Source: Pleurocapsaceae cyanobacterium CSU_1_1
GTDB taxonomy: Bacteria > Cyanobacteriota > Cyanobacteriia > Cyanobacteriales > Xenococcaceae
Reading direction: 5' to 3'
NCBI GenBank assembly: GCA_012034765.1
Contig: JAAUOU010000010.1
Location: 1-64,000 of the forward strand
DNA length: 64,000 nucleotides
A model generated the notes under the pieces. The model was not told the origin of the DNA and ran no database searches. It saw only the letters and a list, made by a program, of their open reading frames with translations. How positions within the stretch are numbered: the stretch's first letter is position 1; each line of letters opens with the position of its first letter. A program made the position numbers and the translations under genes. Of this stretch, positions 26,527 through 35,197 are shown piece by piece.

Positions 26527-27864
26527 TCACACTAAACGTAATAAAGAGAAAATTCCTGCACTTAATATGGCAGCGACAGGCAAAGTCACTATCCAGGCTA
26601 AAGCTACAGATTTAATCGTTTCCCATTTAACATCCTGATTGCGCGAGGTCAAACCAATCCCGATCACGCTACCAACTAAAGCATGGGAAGTGGAAACGGG
26701 TAACCCAATGCTGGAGGCAATTAAGATGGTGCTAGCAGTGGCTATTTCGGCGCAAAAACCCGTACTGGGGACAAGAGTAATAATGTTTTCCCCGACAGTG
26801 GCAATCACTTTTTTACCCTGTACCGCCAAACCCACAACAATACCCACTCCACCTAACACTAAGATCCATAAGGGAATATCTAAACTCTCAATTGGCACAA
26901 CGCCAGTATTTAGAATAAAGACAATGACGGCTAAAGGGGCGATCGCATTACCCACATCGTTAGAACCATGAGCAAAAGCGACAAAACAGGCACTTAGTAC
27001 TTGAAATTTGCCCATTACCCGCTCTAAAATTCGAATTTCTATTTCTTGCTGGCGATAGCTTTTGAATTTGTACCAAGCGTAATTGATAATTCCCCCTGTA
27101 GCGAAGAACCCCATCCCTAAGCTAATGGTTCTCTCAGGCAAAGGAATAGAGCTAAATACTGGTAGTTGCACCACTGTAGGGAAGACAATCACGCCAAACA
27201 CGCCAATCAAAGCTGCACTCAGCCAGGGAATCCATTCTAGTAGCTGCTGTAAAGTATCATCCTGCTCAAATAGCCAGTAGCGCAGCAAACTATAGAGACT
27301 CGCTGCCACGATCGCACTAACTATAGGAGTGACTATCCAACCCAGGCAAATTAAGCCAATATTATCCCAGGCGATCGCTTCTTGACCAATTGCCACCCAG
27401 CTAAATCCAGCGATCGCCCCTACCACTGCATGGGATGAAGCCACGGGCAAACCTTGACTTGTAGCCACCTGTAACCAAATACCACAGGCAAGCAATACCG
27501 CAATCATGCCTAATAAAAATATCTGGGGAGTATCAGCAAACAAACTCGGATTAGCTACCTTTGTCGCCAGAGTGGCAGATACTTGCTTACCAAATACTAC
27601 CGCCCCAGTAAACTCTAAAATACCCGCAACAATAATTGCTTGAGTTAGGGTGATTGCTTTTGAACCCACAGATGTCCCCATCGAATTAGCGACATCGTTT
27701 GCTCCCAGATTCCAGGCAACATAGCCAGCCAAGAGAGAAATGAGTGTTAGATAAATTAAAGTATTAGACAAGTGTTTAGGACAATTAGCTCGATAATTAC
27801 AAAATAGACCAATTTTTCTAATAGTGGCTGTTTTTATTGGCGATTGGACGACCTCCAGGCGCAA
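26527..27864 (-). CDS. PiT-family inorganic phosphate transporter
   Basis: The protein has up to 445 residues and about 10-11 membrane helices. Both PiT signatures are present: 'GANDVANSMGTSVGSKAI' near the N-terminus and 'AFAHGSNDVGNAIAPLAV' in the second half. 'GLPVASSHAVVGA' and 'GLPVSTSHALVGS' repeat, which reflects the family's inverted repeat. It imports phosphate with H+ or Na+. No ATG precedes the first helix: the open frame begins with TTG at 27864 and another TTG lies just before 'SNTLIYL', so the start is uncertain. No PhoU-like partner is adjacent. Confidence 0.9.
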   Translation of the reverse strand: MRLEVVQSPIKTATIRKIGLFCNYRANCPKHLSNTLIYLTLISLLAGYVAWNLGANDVANSMGTSVGSKAITLTQAIIVAGILEFTGAVVFGKQVSATLATKVANPSLFADTPQIFLLGMIAVLLACGIWLQVATSQGLPVASSHAVVGAIAGFSWVAIGQEAIAWDNIGLICLGWIVTPIVSAIVAASLYSLLRYWLFEQDDTLQQLLEWIPWLSAALIGVFGVIVFPTVVQLPVFSSIPLPERTISLGMGFFATGGIINYAWYKFKSYRQQEIEIRILERVMGKFQVLSACFVAFAHGSNDVGNAIAPLAVIVFILNTGVVPIESLDIPLWILVLGGVGIVVGLAVQGKKVIATVGENIITLVPSTGFCAEIATASTILIASSIGLPVSTSHALVGSVIGIGLTSRNQDVKWETIKSVALAWIVTLPVAAILSAGIFSLLRLV

Positions 27865-28024
27865 ATCCTTTATGACTCCGCGATCGCCATTAGAAATTTA
27901 CGTCAGAGACATCAGACTTTTATAAATTAGCTACGATCAAAAAGCAAACAAAATTAATCAATACCCATCTTGAATTACGATACGCTAGATCGAGTGATTA
28001 TTTGATTTTTTTAAAATACTTCCT

Positions 28025-28993
28025 ATGACATCCTCCGTTAAAATTGATCAGCGTACTGTTCGTATTGGTACTCGCAAAAGCCAGCTTGCTTTAGTACAAA
28101 CCTACTGGGTAAAAGCTGAATTAGAAAAGCATTTTCCTGATATCAGTTTTGAAGTTGAGGAAATGAGTACTAAGGGAGATAAAATTCTTGATGTTCCCTT
28201 AGCCAAGATTGGTGATAAAGGTCTATTTACCAAAGAGTTAGAAGTGGGAATGCTCAACCACACCACAGATTTTGCTGTGCATTCCCTCAAAGATCTGCCG
28301 ACTAACCTACCAGAAGGTTTAATGCTAGGCTGTGTCACTAAAAGGGTCGATCCTGCTGATGCGCTAGTAGTCAATCAAAAACATCAAGATAAACAGTTAG
28401 AAACCCTGCCAGCAGGTTCGGTAATCGGCACATCTTCCCTCAGACGTTTAGCCCAACTTCGCCACCATTTTCCCCAGTTAGAATTCAAAGATATTCGAGG
28501 TAACGTTAATACTCGTTTAGCCAAGCTAGATGCAGGAGAGTATGACGCAATTATCTTGGCAGTGGCTGGATTACAGCGATTAGACATGGGCGATCGCATT
28601 CACCAACATATTTCCTCAGACATTTCTCTACACGCAGTGGGACAAGGGGCATTAGGGATCGAATGCCGAGCAGGTGATCGAGAAATTCTGAAGATTTTAA
28701 AAGCCTTAGAAGATGCTGACAGTTGCGATCGCGCACTGGCGGAGAGAGCATTTTTGAGAGAACTAGAAGGTGGGTGTCAAGTACCCATAGGTGTAAATAC
28801 TCAGATTGAAAACGACCGGCTAACTTTAATTGGGATGGTTGCTAGTCTTGATGGTCAACAATTACTTAAAGATTCTGTCAGCGGTAATAAAAGTGAGTCA
28901 GAAAAATTAGGAGCAGAGCTAGCAGGAAAACTAAAGGAACAAGGGGCAGGAGAAATATTAGCAAAAATTTTTGCAGAAGTAGGACGTGGGTAA
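28025..28993 (+). CDS. hemC: Porphobilinogen deaminase (hydroxymethylbilane synthase)
   Basis: The 322-residue enzyme polymerises four porphobilinogens into hydroxymethylbilane in tetrapyrrole (chlorophyll, heme, bilin) synthesis. Visible landmarks are '[14 protein letters not shown]' at the N-terminus, catalytic Asp90 in 'HSLKDLP', '[11 protein letters not shown]', '[14 protein letters not shown]', and Cys251 in '[10 protein letters not shown]', which anchors the dipyrromethane cofactor. The length is usual. It is a single gene, divergent from the phosphate transporter; the promoter should lie in 27865-28024. Confidence 0.97.
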   Translation: MTSSVKIDQRTVRIGTRKSQLALVQTYWVKAELEKHFPDISFEVEEMSTKGDKILDVPLAKIGDKGLFTKELEVGMLNHTTDFAVHSLKDLPTNLPEGLMLGCVTKRVDPADALVVNQKHQDKQLETLPAGSVIGTSSLRRLAQLRHHFPQLEFKDIRGNVNTRLAKLDAGEYDAIILAVAGLQRLDMGDRIHQHISSDISLHAVGQGALGIECRAGDREILKILKALEDADSCDRALAERAFLRELEGGCQVPIGVNTQIENDRLTLIGMVASLDGQQLLKDSVSGNKSESEKLGAELAGKLKEQGAGEILAKIFAEVGRG

Positions 28994-29091
28994 ATAAAAC
29001 TAAATCTAATCAAAAATATACAATTGCTTTGACTCTACACAAATTATCGAGTATCAATTAGTAGTCTAATTAAATTTTTTGAATCTTTCAA

Positions 29092-29452
29092 ATGATGAAT
29101 ATGAAAATTAAAACCCTGGCTGTTCCCGCATTTGTTGCTATGTCTTTATTGTTTACTGCTTGTGCAGGCGATCAAGTTGAAACTCCTGATGCTGACGGCG
29201 CTGCTGGTCAAGTACAAGAAGGCGCTTCTGATGCTGGAGATGCTGTACAAGAAGGCGCTTCTGATCACTGGAGATGCTGTACAAGAAGGTGCTTAGCTGA
29301 TGCTGGAGATGCTAATGCAAGAAGGTGCTTCTGATGCTGGAGATGCTATGCAAGAAGGTGCTGATAAAATGCAAGAAGGCGCTGGGGATGCTATGCAAGA
29401 AGGCGCTGACAAAATGCAGGATGGTGCTGACAAGATGCAAGAAGGTCAATAA
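29092..29452 (+). CDS. Repeat-rich lipoprotein (multiply frameshifted)
   Basis: The N-terminus (MKIKTLAVPAFVAMSLLFTAC) is a lipoprotein signal with Cys at the cleavage point. After it come tandem 11-residue units close to QEGASDAGDAV, then shorter QEGADKM units ending 'KMQEGQ' at 29450-29452. The first frame stops at 29334 with nonsense because copy 2 of the 33-base unit has 34 bases and copy 3 has 36. Removing one, two and one bases restores a continuous acidic, Ala/Gly-rich protein of about 118 residues. Function is unknown; it resembles small amphipathic, low-complexity envelope proteins. The indels may be real repeat slippage or sequencing artefact. Confidence 0.65.
29215..29350 (+). repeat. 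Four tandem copies of a 33-base coding repeat
   Basis: The units are 29215-29247 (33), 29248-29281 (34), 29282-29317 (36) and 29318-29350 (33). Each begins CAAGAAGG and ends GATGCT plus three to four bases. The first and fourth are in frame-preserving length; the second and third carry the insertions that break the frame. Confidence 0.85.
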
Positions 29453-29611
29453 ATATTGTAATTTAATTATTTATAGTTTTTGCTGACTTAAGACAACTTA
29501 GACTAGACAGCACAATTAATATTATCCTGAGAACTAGGAGTTGGATAGATAAAACTACCAATTTCTAGTTTTTTTAGTGCAAATTTGCTCAATCATCAGA
29601 GACTGTTTCCC

Positions 29612-30124
29612 ATGATCGATCTTTTTACTTGTGCCAAATGGCTGGGAATTGCTACTGTTATTTCCCTAGTGGTAGCAATTACAGCGTTCGTCCTCGGTTG
29701 GGGCTTTCGTTTTCGCCTAGTGGGTGTAACCAGCTTTATGGGAGTGTTGACTGCTGGTTTTTTCGCTTTAGGTTTAGGTCTATTTCCCCATGCCCAAATT
29801 CCAGGCGCAGCTCGTTATACTTTAATTTACGATAATGGAGCTAATCAAGCCGTAGTAGCCGTATCTCCTGAGATAGAAGAATCCGCCATTGAGCCGACCT
29901 TAATCCAGGCGGCAACTGATCTATACTCATATGGTAGAACAGGCACAGCAGGCAACGACCAGTTTACAATTAAGTTGAGAACTGTACTACATCCTCAACC
30001 AGGAGTATCTAAACCTTTGTTTTTGGGGACAGCCAAACGCTCAATTACAGATCGCAGTAGCAAAGATATTGACATTGAAGTCTTTGCGGAAAATGTAGCG
30101 CAACTGCCTCGACTATCAAGCTAG
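29612..30124 (+). CDS. ycf51: Ycf51 family protein
   Basis: The protein is 170 residues from ATG at 29612; a TTG nine codons earlier is possible. Two membrane helices (about 8-28 and 33-57) frame 'WGFRFRLVGVTSFMGVLTAG', followed by 'IPGAARYTLIYDNGANQAVVA' (given here as adjacent motif pieces) and 'ATDLYSYGR', all characteristic of Ycf51/DUF2518. The family is conserved in cyanobacteria and red-lineage plastids, with no settled function. It is followed at 19 bases by the alcohol dehydrogenase family gene, so the two may share a transcript. Confidence 0.88.
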   Translation: MIDLFTCAKWLGIATVISLVVAITAFVLGWGFRFRLVGVTSFMGVLTAGFFALGLGLFPHAQIPGAARYTLIYDNGANQAVVAVSPEIEESAIEPTLIQAATDLYSYGRTGTAGNDQFTIKLRTVLHPQPGVSKPLFLGTAKRSITDRSSKDIDIEVFAENVAQLPRLSS

Positions 30125-30143
30125 AGTCATTCAATCTAAGAAT

Positions 30144-31235
30144 ATGAGTAAACCAGCCACTAAAGCATCAAGCACCAAAGTAACCGAGTATAGTCCTTTA
30201 GCGATCGCTCCCGCCAGAGTATTACGAGGTAATCATTGTCTGGCTAATTCAGGTCAGGAAATTGCCACCTTGGGTGTTCGACCTTTAGTAATCGGCGGGA
30301 ATCAAACCTTAAAAGTAGCCGAAGCTTTTCTACAGCCTGCGCTTAAAGCAGCCAAGCTGATTAGTAAAACAGCTAGCTATATCCCTGACTGTGCCGAATC
30401 TTCTCTAGTGCGGCTTAAGGAAACAGTTCAACAGCATCAGGCTGATCTAATTATTGGTGTTGGTGGTGGTAAGGCTCTAGACATGGCAAAATTAGTTGCT
30501 TATCAGTGCGGTTTACCAATCGTCACGATTCCCACTTCAGGATCTACCTGTGCAGCTTGGACAGCCTTATCTAACGTTTACTCTGAGACGGGAGCATTTC
30601 AATATGATGTTACCCTCAGTCGCTGTCCCGATTTATTGATTCTCGACTATGAATTAGTCCGTACTGCTCCTCAGCGTACTTTAGTGGCGGGAATTGGAGA
30701 TGCGATCGCCAAATGGTATGAAGCCTCTGTGAGTAGTGGCGATGCCACCGCTACCTTGCTAATTTCAGCGGTACAGCAGGCGCGAATTTTACGGGATATC
30801 TTGTTGCAAAAATCAGCGATCGCTTTAGAAAATACTGAGAGTGATGCTTGGCGTGAAGTAGTTGATGCCACCGTCTTACTGGCGGGAGTCATTGGCGGCA
30901 TTGGTGGGGCAGACTGTCGTACAGTGGCTGCTCACGCGGTGCATAATGGCTTAACTCATCTGCTAGAAGCTCATGACGTACTCCACGGCGAAAAAGTAGC
31001 CTATGGTATCTTAGTTCAGCTACGCCTAGAAGAAATGGTGCAGGGTAATCAGTTAGCAGCATCAGCGCGCCAGCAGCTACTTAAGTTTTATAGTGAAATT
31101 GGCTTACCCAAGTCCTTGGAAGATCTAGGCTTAGGCGAGATCACTCTAGCTCAACTGCGTCAGGTAACGGCGATCGCTACTCAGCCCCAGTCAGACATTC
31201 ACCGACTACCCTTACTGTATCTGACCAACAGCTAG
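30144..31235 (+). CDS. Iron-containing alcohol dehydrogenase / glycerol dehydrogenase-like enzyme
   Basis: The 363-residue protein has the family layout: an N-terminal NAD-binding half with 'LIIGVGGGKALDMAKLVAY' and 'PIVTIPTSGSTCAAWTALS', then a helical metal-binding half with 'GIGDAIAKWYE' (metal Asp), 'AAHAVHNGLTHL' and 'VLHGEKVAYGIL' (metal His residues). It resembles GldA-type polyol dehydrogenases more than long-chain alcohol dehydrogenases. The natural substrate is unknown. It follows ycf51 closely and ends before a palindromic repeat shared with the infC region. Confidence 0.85.
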   Translation: MSKPATKASSTKVTEYSPLAIAPARVLRGNHCLANSGQEIATLGVRPLVIGGNQTLKVAEAFLQPALKAAKLISKTASYIPDCAESSLVRLKETVQQHQADLIIGVGGGKALDMAKLVAYQCGLPIVTIPTSGSTCAAWTALSNVYSETGAFQYDVTLSRCPDLLILDYELVRTAPQRTLVAGIGDAIAKWYEASVSSGDATATLLISAVQQARILRDILLQKSAIALENTESDAWREVVDATVLLAGVIGGIGGADCRTVAAHAVHNGLTHLLEAHDVLHGEKVAYGILVQLRLEEMVQGNQLAASARQQLLKFYSEIGLPKSLEDLGLGEITLAQLRQVTAIATQPQSDIHRLPLLYLTNS

Positions 31236-31268
31236 CGGCAGCAATGGTATCCACCGTAGCGGAAACTA

Positions 31269-31296
31269 GTAGGGGCGATTCGCGAATCGCCCCTAC
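31269..31296. repeat. 28-base perfect palindrome, REP-like, bidirectional terminator candidate
   Basis: GTAGGGGCGATTCG is followed immediately by its exact reverse complement. A near copy lies at 33023-33050, and both are followed by similar sequence (ATAAATTATGCGGTTTT here, AGAAATTATGTGGTTTT there). It sits between two convergent genes (stops at 31235 and 31324), as expected of a shared transcription end. Confidence 0.85.
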
Positions 31297-31323
31297 ATAA
31301 ATTATGCGGTTTTGGTTAAATAA

Positions 31324-32244
31324 TTATTCCAGAAATGGCGTAGATTTTAGCCAATCTAATAATAAAGAATTGAACTGTTCGGGATCTTCATCATGGGGAC
31401 AATGCCCAGCTTTTTCTAATTCAATTAACTGTAAATTAGGATTTAATTCGGCGATCGCTCTTGCTTGACTAGGTGGGATCATTCTATCTTGTAAGCCCCA
31501 GATCAACAGCATAGGAACTGTAATTGGGGGTAATAGATCTCTGATTGACTCGGCAAAGCTAGCCTTGCGGACACAACGTGAGAGACGATATAGAGTTTGC
31601 TCTGCACCATCATCGTAAGCAGGACTAGATAATATTTCTACCAGTTCATCGGTAATCGCTTCTTGATTAGGATAGGCAATCCCTGCCCATTTGCGAATTA
31701 CGTTTGGTCTTCTAACTAGCTTAAGTAGGTTTTTAATTAATAAGGGAGAAGCAAACAGGTTCTCAATCCCCGTCACTATTGGTCTAACTAGCGGAGGCAA
31801 GATATCCTCTCGCACCGAAACATCTGGTAAACTCAACATCACTAAACCTTGAACCATTTCAGGATAAACAGTAGTGGCGTTTAAACAAACTAAAGACCCA
31901 ATCGAGTTGCCGACCAGAATGACAGGAATACCAATAAAAGTCTGCCAAAAATCATGAACTTGTTCTGTCCATAAAGCAGCACTATATTCTGTGTCAGCTT
32001 TTCTCGATGCACCAAAGCCTAGTAAATCTAAAGCATATACGGTATGATTTTGGGCAATTACAGGCAAATTATTACGCCAATGCTCGATACTTGCGCCAAA
32101 GCCATGAATAAAAATTATGGGTGGAGTTGCCGTAATATCTGCTCTTTGCTTTGCTCTGACATAACTATAGCGAGTTTGCCATCCCCGCCAAACCCAGTCT
32201 CTTTGATTGCCGATGCGCTCTTGCCAAGATTGGTTTGTAGTCAA
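31324..32244 (-). CDS. Alpha/beta hydrolase
   Basis: The 306-residue protein has an alpha/beta-hydrolase fold. It shows an oxyanion-side motif 'FIHGFGASIEHW', the nucleophile elbow 'LVGNSIGSLVCL' (Ser in G-N-S-I-G), 'LLIWGLQDRMIPP' with the acid Asp, and catalytic His in 'EKAGHCPHDEDP'. Close relatives in cyanobacteria are plastid-type esterases of unknown substrate. The stop codon lies next to the palindromic repeat. It is divergent from infC. Confidence 0.88.
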   Translation of the reverse strand: MTTNQSWQERIGNQRDWVWRGWQTRYSYVRAKQRADITATPPIIFIHGFGASIEHWRNNLPVIAQNHTVYALDLLGFGASRKADTEYSAALWTEQVHDFWQTFIGIPVILVGNSIGSLVCLNATTVYPEMVQGLVMLSLPDVSVREDILPPLVRPIVTGIENLFASPLLIKNLLKLVRRPNVIRKWAGIAYPNQEAITDELVEILSSPAYDDGAEQTLYRLSRCVRKASFAESIRDLLPPITVPMLLIWGLQDRMIPPSQARAIAELNPNLQLIELEKAGHCPHDEDPEQFNSLLLDWLKSTPFLE

Positions 32245-32456
32245 GTTAATTACTTAAAAAATATTTACAAAATAGCTCATGGTGATGCAAAGCGTATCTG
32301 TTGCTGGTTCGGTCATACACATAAGTTGAAGATAAAACTAACTTAACATTCTATTAATAATAAGATCGGTAAGATAGTAGATGATATCAGTTTTTATCAT
32401 CATAAATTTTTTGGTTCACAATATTACTAACATAGAAGGAAAGAACAAGTACGCCT

Positions 32457-32993
32457 GTGAGAGATAGAAGACGCAGTAACAACAGTCGCGATTTAACCAA
32501 AACCAACGAAAGAATTCGCTTCCCCGAAATTCGCGTTATCGACTCTGAAGGAGAGCAGCTAGGAATCATTACGCCTAAAGAAGCTCTTGCCAGAGCGCAA
32601 GAACAAGGCTTAGATTTAGTCCTAGTCAGCGAAACCGCTAAACCCCCAGTCTGTAAAATTATGGACTATGGGAAATATAAATATGAGCAAGACAAAAAGC
32701 TTAAAGAAGCGAAGAAAAAGCAGCATAATGCCGACGTTAAGGAAGTAAAAATGCGCTACAAAATTGAGGAGCATGATTATAATGTGCGCGTCAAAAATGC
32801 TATACGCTTCCTCAAATCAGGAGACAAGGTTAAAGCGACCATTAGCTTTCGCGGGAGAGAGATCCAGCACTCTAGATTAGCGGAAGATTTACTGCGTCAA
32901 ATGGCAAAGGATTTGGAAGAATATGCCGAAGTCCAGCAGTTTCCTAAACGAGAAGGCCGCAACATGATGATGATGTTATCACCGAAGAAGTAG
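32457..32993 (+). CDS. infC: Translation initiation factor IF-3
   Basis: The 178-residue factor binds the 30S subunit and checks start-codon pairing. The N-domain has '[20 protein letters not shown]' and '[20 protein letters not shown]', and the C-domain has '[17 protein letters not shown]' and '[15 protein letters not shown]'. The annotated GTG at 32457 lies 16 bases from AGAAGGA (32434-32440). The in-frame ACG at 32451 is 10 bases away and would add 'TP' or 'MP' before 'VRDRRRS', which resembles other cyanobacterial IF-3 starts. A rare start would fit the autoregulation known for infC in E. coli (AUU). The start is therefore uncertain by two codons. No rpmI-rplT follows. Confidence 0.93.
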   Translation: MRDRRRSNNSRDLTKTNERIRFPEIRVIDSEGEQLGIITPKEALARAQEQGLDLVLVSETAKPPVCKIMDYGKYKYEQDKKLKEAKKKQHNADVKEVKMRYKIEEHDYNVRVKNAIRFLKSGDKVKATISFRGREIQHSRLAEDLLRQMAKDLEEYAEVQQFPKREGRNMMMMLSPKK

Positions 32994-33022
32994 ACTGAGC
33001 TAATATCTCAAGCAAGTTACTC

Positions 33023-33050
33023 GTAGGGGCGAATGGCCATTCGCCCTTAC
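33023..33050. repeat. 28-base imperfect palindrome, second copy of REP-like element
   Basis: GTAGGGGCGAATGG pairs with CCATTCGCCCTTAC, with one mismatch. It matches the palindrome at 31269-31296 in its outer arms and in the downstream flank. It lies between infC and the convergent small membrane gene, so it again marks a convergent gene boundary. Confidence 0.8.
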
Positions 33051-33092
33051 AGAAATTATGTGGTTTTTATTTAGAATGACTATAGCTTTAAA

Positions 33093-33299
33093 CTAACTTT
33101 GGTTTGCTTTAGTATCCTGTACTGCTACCCAAAATAAAATTGCCGTTAAGGGAATACTCGCGGCCAGAATTAAGCCTGTTACGGTGCTACCTAATTCAGG
33201 ATTACCAGAAGACAGTTCAAAGACAGAACCCACAGCAGCGATCGCCGTAATACAACACAACAGCAGGCAAATCCCGCTTTTTGGGGTCATGGAAATCAT
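33093..33299 (-). CDS. Small two-helix membrane protein
   Basis: The 68-residue protein has two hydrophobic helices (about 8-28 and 38-62) separated by 'ELSSGNPELGS'. ATG at 33299 is preceded by AAGGAG at a proper distance, which supports expression. Similar short membrane proteins are common in cyanobacteria, but I cannot assign a function. It is followed on the other side by the deformylase gene on the same strand (22 bases upstream). Confidence 0.65.
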   Translation of the reverse strand: MISMTPKSGICLLLCCITAIAAVGSVFELSSGNPELGSTVTGLILAASIPLTAILFWVAVQDTKANQS

Positions 33300-33320
33300 A
33301 ATTATTAACTCCTTGATTGA

Positions 33321-33839
33321 TTATTTTCTGACTGGCTTAACTGCACTGGTAGCAAAACCTCTTTTCTTTAATTCTTCATTAAGGGCAAGATTGTTCTCCA
33401 CTCGATCAACAAACATCACTCCGTTAAGGTGATCCATTTCGTGCTGAATAGCGCGGGCTAGCAAACCATTAGCCTCTAGTTTACAGGGTTTGCCCTGCTC
33501 ATTTTTATATGTCACTTCGATTTGCTCAGGACGAGTGACTTCCAAATAAACTCCAGGAATGCTTAAGCAGCCTTCTTCCGAACTACAAAAGTTAATTCCT
33601 GACTTAGTAATTTTCGGATTAATTAAAACTAGAGGAGGCTCGTCAGGTTGATCGAGGGCAATGTCAATAACAATTATCTGCTTATGGATACCTACTTGGG
33701 GTGCTGCCAGACCAATCCCTTCGGCACTATACATTGTTTGCAGCATTTCTTTGATCGTGTTGCGCAACTGATCGTCAACTTTGGCTACTCGTTTGGCAGG
33801 TTGACGTAAAACGCGATCGCCCAGAAAATGAATATTCAA
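33321..33839 (-). CDS. def: Peptide deformylase (N-terminus out of frame)
   Basis: The enzyme removes formyl groups from new proteins. All three motifs are present: 'GIGLAAPQVG', 'EEGCLSIPGVY' and 'IQHEMDHLNGVMF', whose Cys and two His bind the metal. The open frame can only start at TTG (33839) before 'NIHFLGDRVLRQPAKRV'. The typical cyanobacterial N-terminus is visible just upstream in another frame from ATG at 33888 ('MTTATAVEKKKLNQP'). The switch falls in AACCAACCAACCC (minus strand, around 33842-33854). Removing one base would give a 188-residue protein of normal length. Either a sequencing error or slippage in the four-base repeat is likely. Confidence 0.9.
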   Translation of the reverse strand: MNIHFLGDRVLRQPAKRVAKVDDQLRNTIKEMLQTMYSAEGIGLAAPQVGIHKQIIVIDIALDQPDEPPLVLINPKITKSGINFCSSEEGCLSIPGVYLEVTRPEQIEVTYKNEQGKPCKLEANGLLARAIQHEMDHLNGVMFVDRVENNLALNEELKKRGFATSAVKPVRK

Positions 33840-33949
33840 GGGTTGGTTGGTTAAGCTTTTTCTTTTCTACTGCTGTCGCCGTGGTCATATATCTAATCTA
33901 ATAGCGTCTTTTAAAATTTGATTTTTGATTACTATATTATTTTATCGTT

Positions 33950-34150
33950 TTCTTCGCTATCGGCTATGAAGCGCAGTGTTATGGTAAACCACTAGCTTCG
34001 CGTCGTCCTTTAGGGCATATAGTAGACGCGTCTCTCGAAGTGAAGCAGTCTTGAGGTTTTCCACCCAACTAAGCGGTACAAGCAAGGCGCGTTTCTCGTC
34101 ATTAGTACTCGTGACGAGAAAGCCGTCGCCCTATAAGCGATCGCTATTGA
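33950..34150. repeat. Non-coding stretch with hairpin and dispersed repeat-like DNA
   Basis: The 34092-34121 segment forms a 10-base stem (TTTCTCGTCA / TGACGAGAAA) around a 10-base loop. The flanking text (33987-34050) has 'GCTTCGCGTCGTCCTTTAGG' and 'GCATATAG', similar to the edge of the GGDEF remnant near 320-350. No gene is seen in the 328 bases between the def start and pip. It looks like a patchwork of small dispersed repeats. Confidence 0.55.
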
Positions 34151-34216
34151 TCAAGCAGATTTGAAGCTTAAAGCTATTATGTTGATTGGTATACTTAATT
34201 ACTTGCTGACATTAAA

Positions 34217-35164
34217 ATGAGAGATTTATATCCAGCTATTGAACCCTATAATCAAGGCAAGTTAAAAGTTTCTGCATTACACACCATCCATTATGAAGAG
34301 TCAGGAAATCCTCAAGGAAAGCCAGTAATTTTTCTTCACGGGGGGCCTGGTGGTGGGATATCCTCCATGTATCGTCAGTATTTCGATCCCCAACAGTGGC
34401 GGATTATAATTTTCGACCAGCGAGGCTGTGGGCAGAGTACTCCCTATGCAGAACTGCGGGAAAATACCACTTGGGATTTAGTTCAGGATATCGAGCAGCT
34501 ACGGCAGCAGTTTAAAATTGACAAATGGGTTGTATTTGGTGGCAGTTGGGGTAGCACCCTAGCTTTAGCCTATGCGCAAACTCATCCTGAGCGCTGTAAG
34601 GGGTTGATTCTACGAGGCATTTTTATGCTACGTCCTTCAGAAATTCGTTGGTTTTATCAAGAAGGGGCAAACTATATTTATCCTGATGCTTGGGAAGAAT
34701 ACCTCAAGCCGATTCCCATCGAGGAAAGAGATGATTTACTGGGGGCTTTTTATAAAAGATTAACCAGTGAAGATCGCCAAGTTCGCCTGGAGGCAGCCCG
34801 CGCCTGGTCGGTATGGGAAGCAAGTACAAGCAAGTTAATTCCTGACCAATTTAGCCAACAGAGTTTTGGTAGAGCAGAATTTGCTGAAGCCTTTGCTCGG
34901 ATTGAGTGTCATTACTTTGTCAATCGGGGATTTTTTGAGCGAGAAAATCAGCTATTAGAAAATATCGAGCGGATTCGTCATTTACCAGGAGTGATTGTTC
35001 AGGGTAGATATGATGTAGTGTGTCCCATGATTAGCGCCTGGGAACTACATCAGGCTTGGCAGTCGGCAGAATTTATAGTGATTAACGATGCAGGTCATTC
35101 AGTCTCAGAACCAGGAATTAAAGATGCCCTCATCCGAGCTAGCGATCGCTTTGCTGCGTTATAA
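34217..35164 (+). CDS. pip: Proline iminopeptidase
   Basis: The 315-residue alpha/beta-hydrolase removes N-terminal proline from peptides. It has 'IFLHGGPGGGISSMY' (oxyanion loop), 'FDQRGCGQSTPY', the nucleophile elbow 'GGSWGSTLALAYA', Asp in 'QGRYDVVCP' and His in 'INDAGHSVSEPG'. The Pip-specific 'HGGPG' and 'DQRGCGxS' motifs separate it from generic hydrolases. Length is usual. The AarF-family gene follows after 33 bases and may be cotranscribed. Confidence 0.94.
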   Translation: MRDLYPAIEPYNQGKLKVSALHTIHYEESGNPQGKPVIFLHGGPGGGISSMYRQYFDPQQWRIIIFDQRGCGQSTPYAELRENTTWDLVQDIEQLRQQFKIDKWVVFGGSWGSTLALAYAQTHPERCKGLILRGIFMLRPSEIRWFYQEGANYIYPDAWEEYLKPIPIEERDDLLGAFYKRLTSEDRQVRLEAARAWSVWEASTSKLIPDQFSQQSFGRAEFAEAFARIECHYFVNRGFFERENQLLENIERIRHLPGVIVQGRYDVVCPMISAWELHQAWQSAEFIVINDAGHSVSEPGIKDALIRASDRFAAL

Positions 35165-35197
35165 CTAAGGAAATAGGCTGTCTATTTTTATACCTAA

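Noticed and set aside
28724-28740. GCGATCGCGC in hemC as another HIP1-linked frameshift
   Set aside because: The hemC reading frame continues correctly through it, so this copy is natural.
29092-29452. Tandem repeats as a CRISPR array or minisatellite
   Set aside because: The 33-base units are adjacent without spacers and encode a regular peptide repeat behind a lipoprotein signal.
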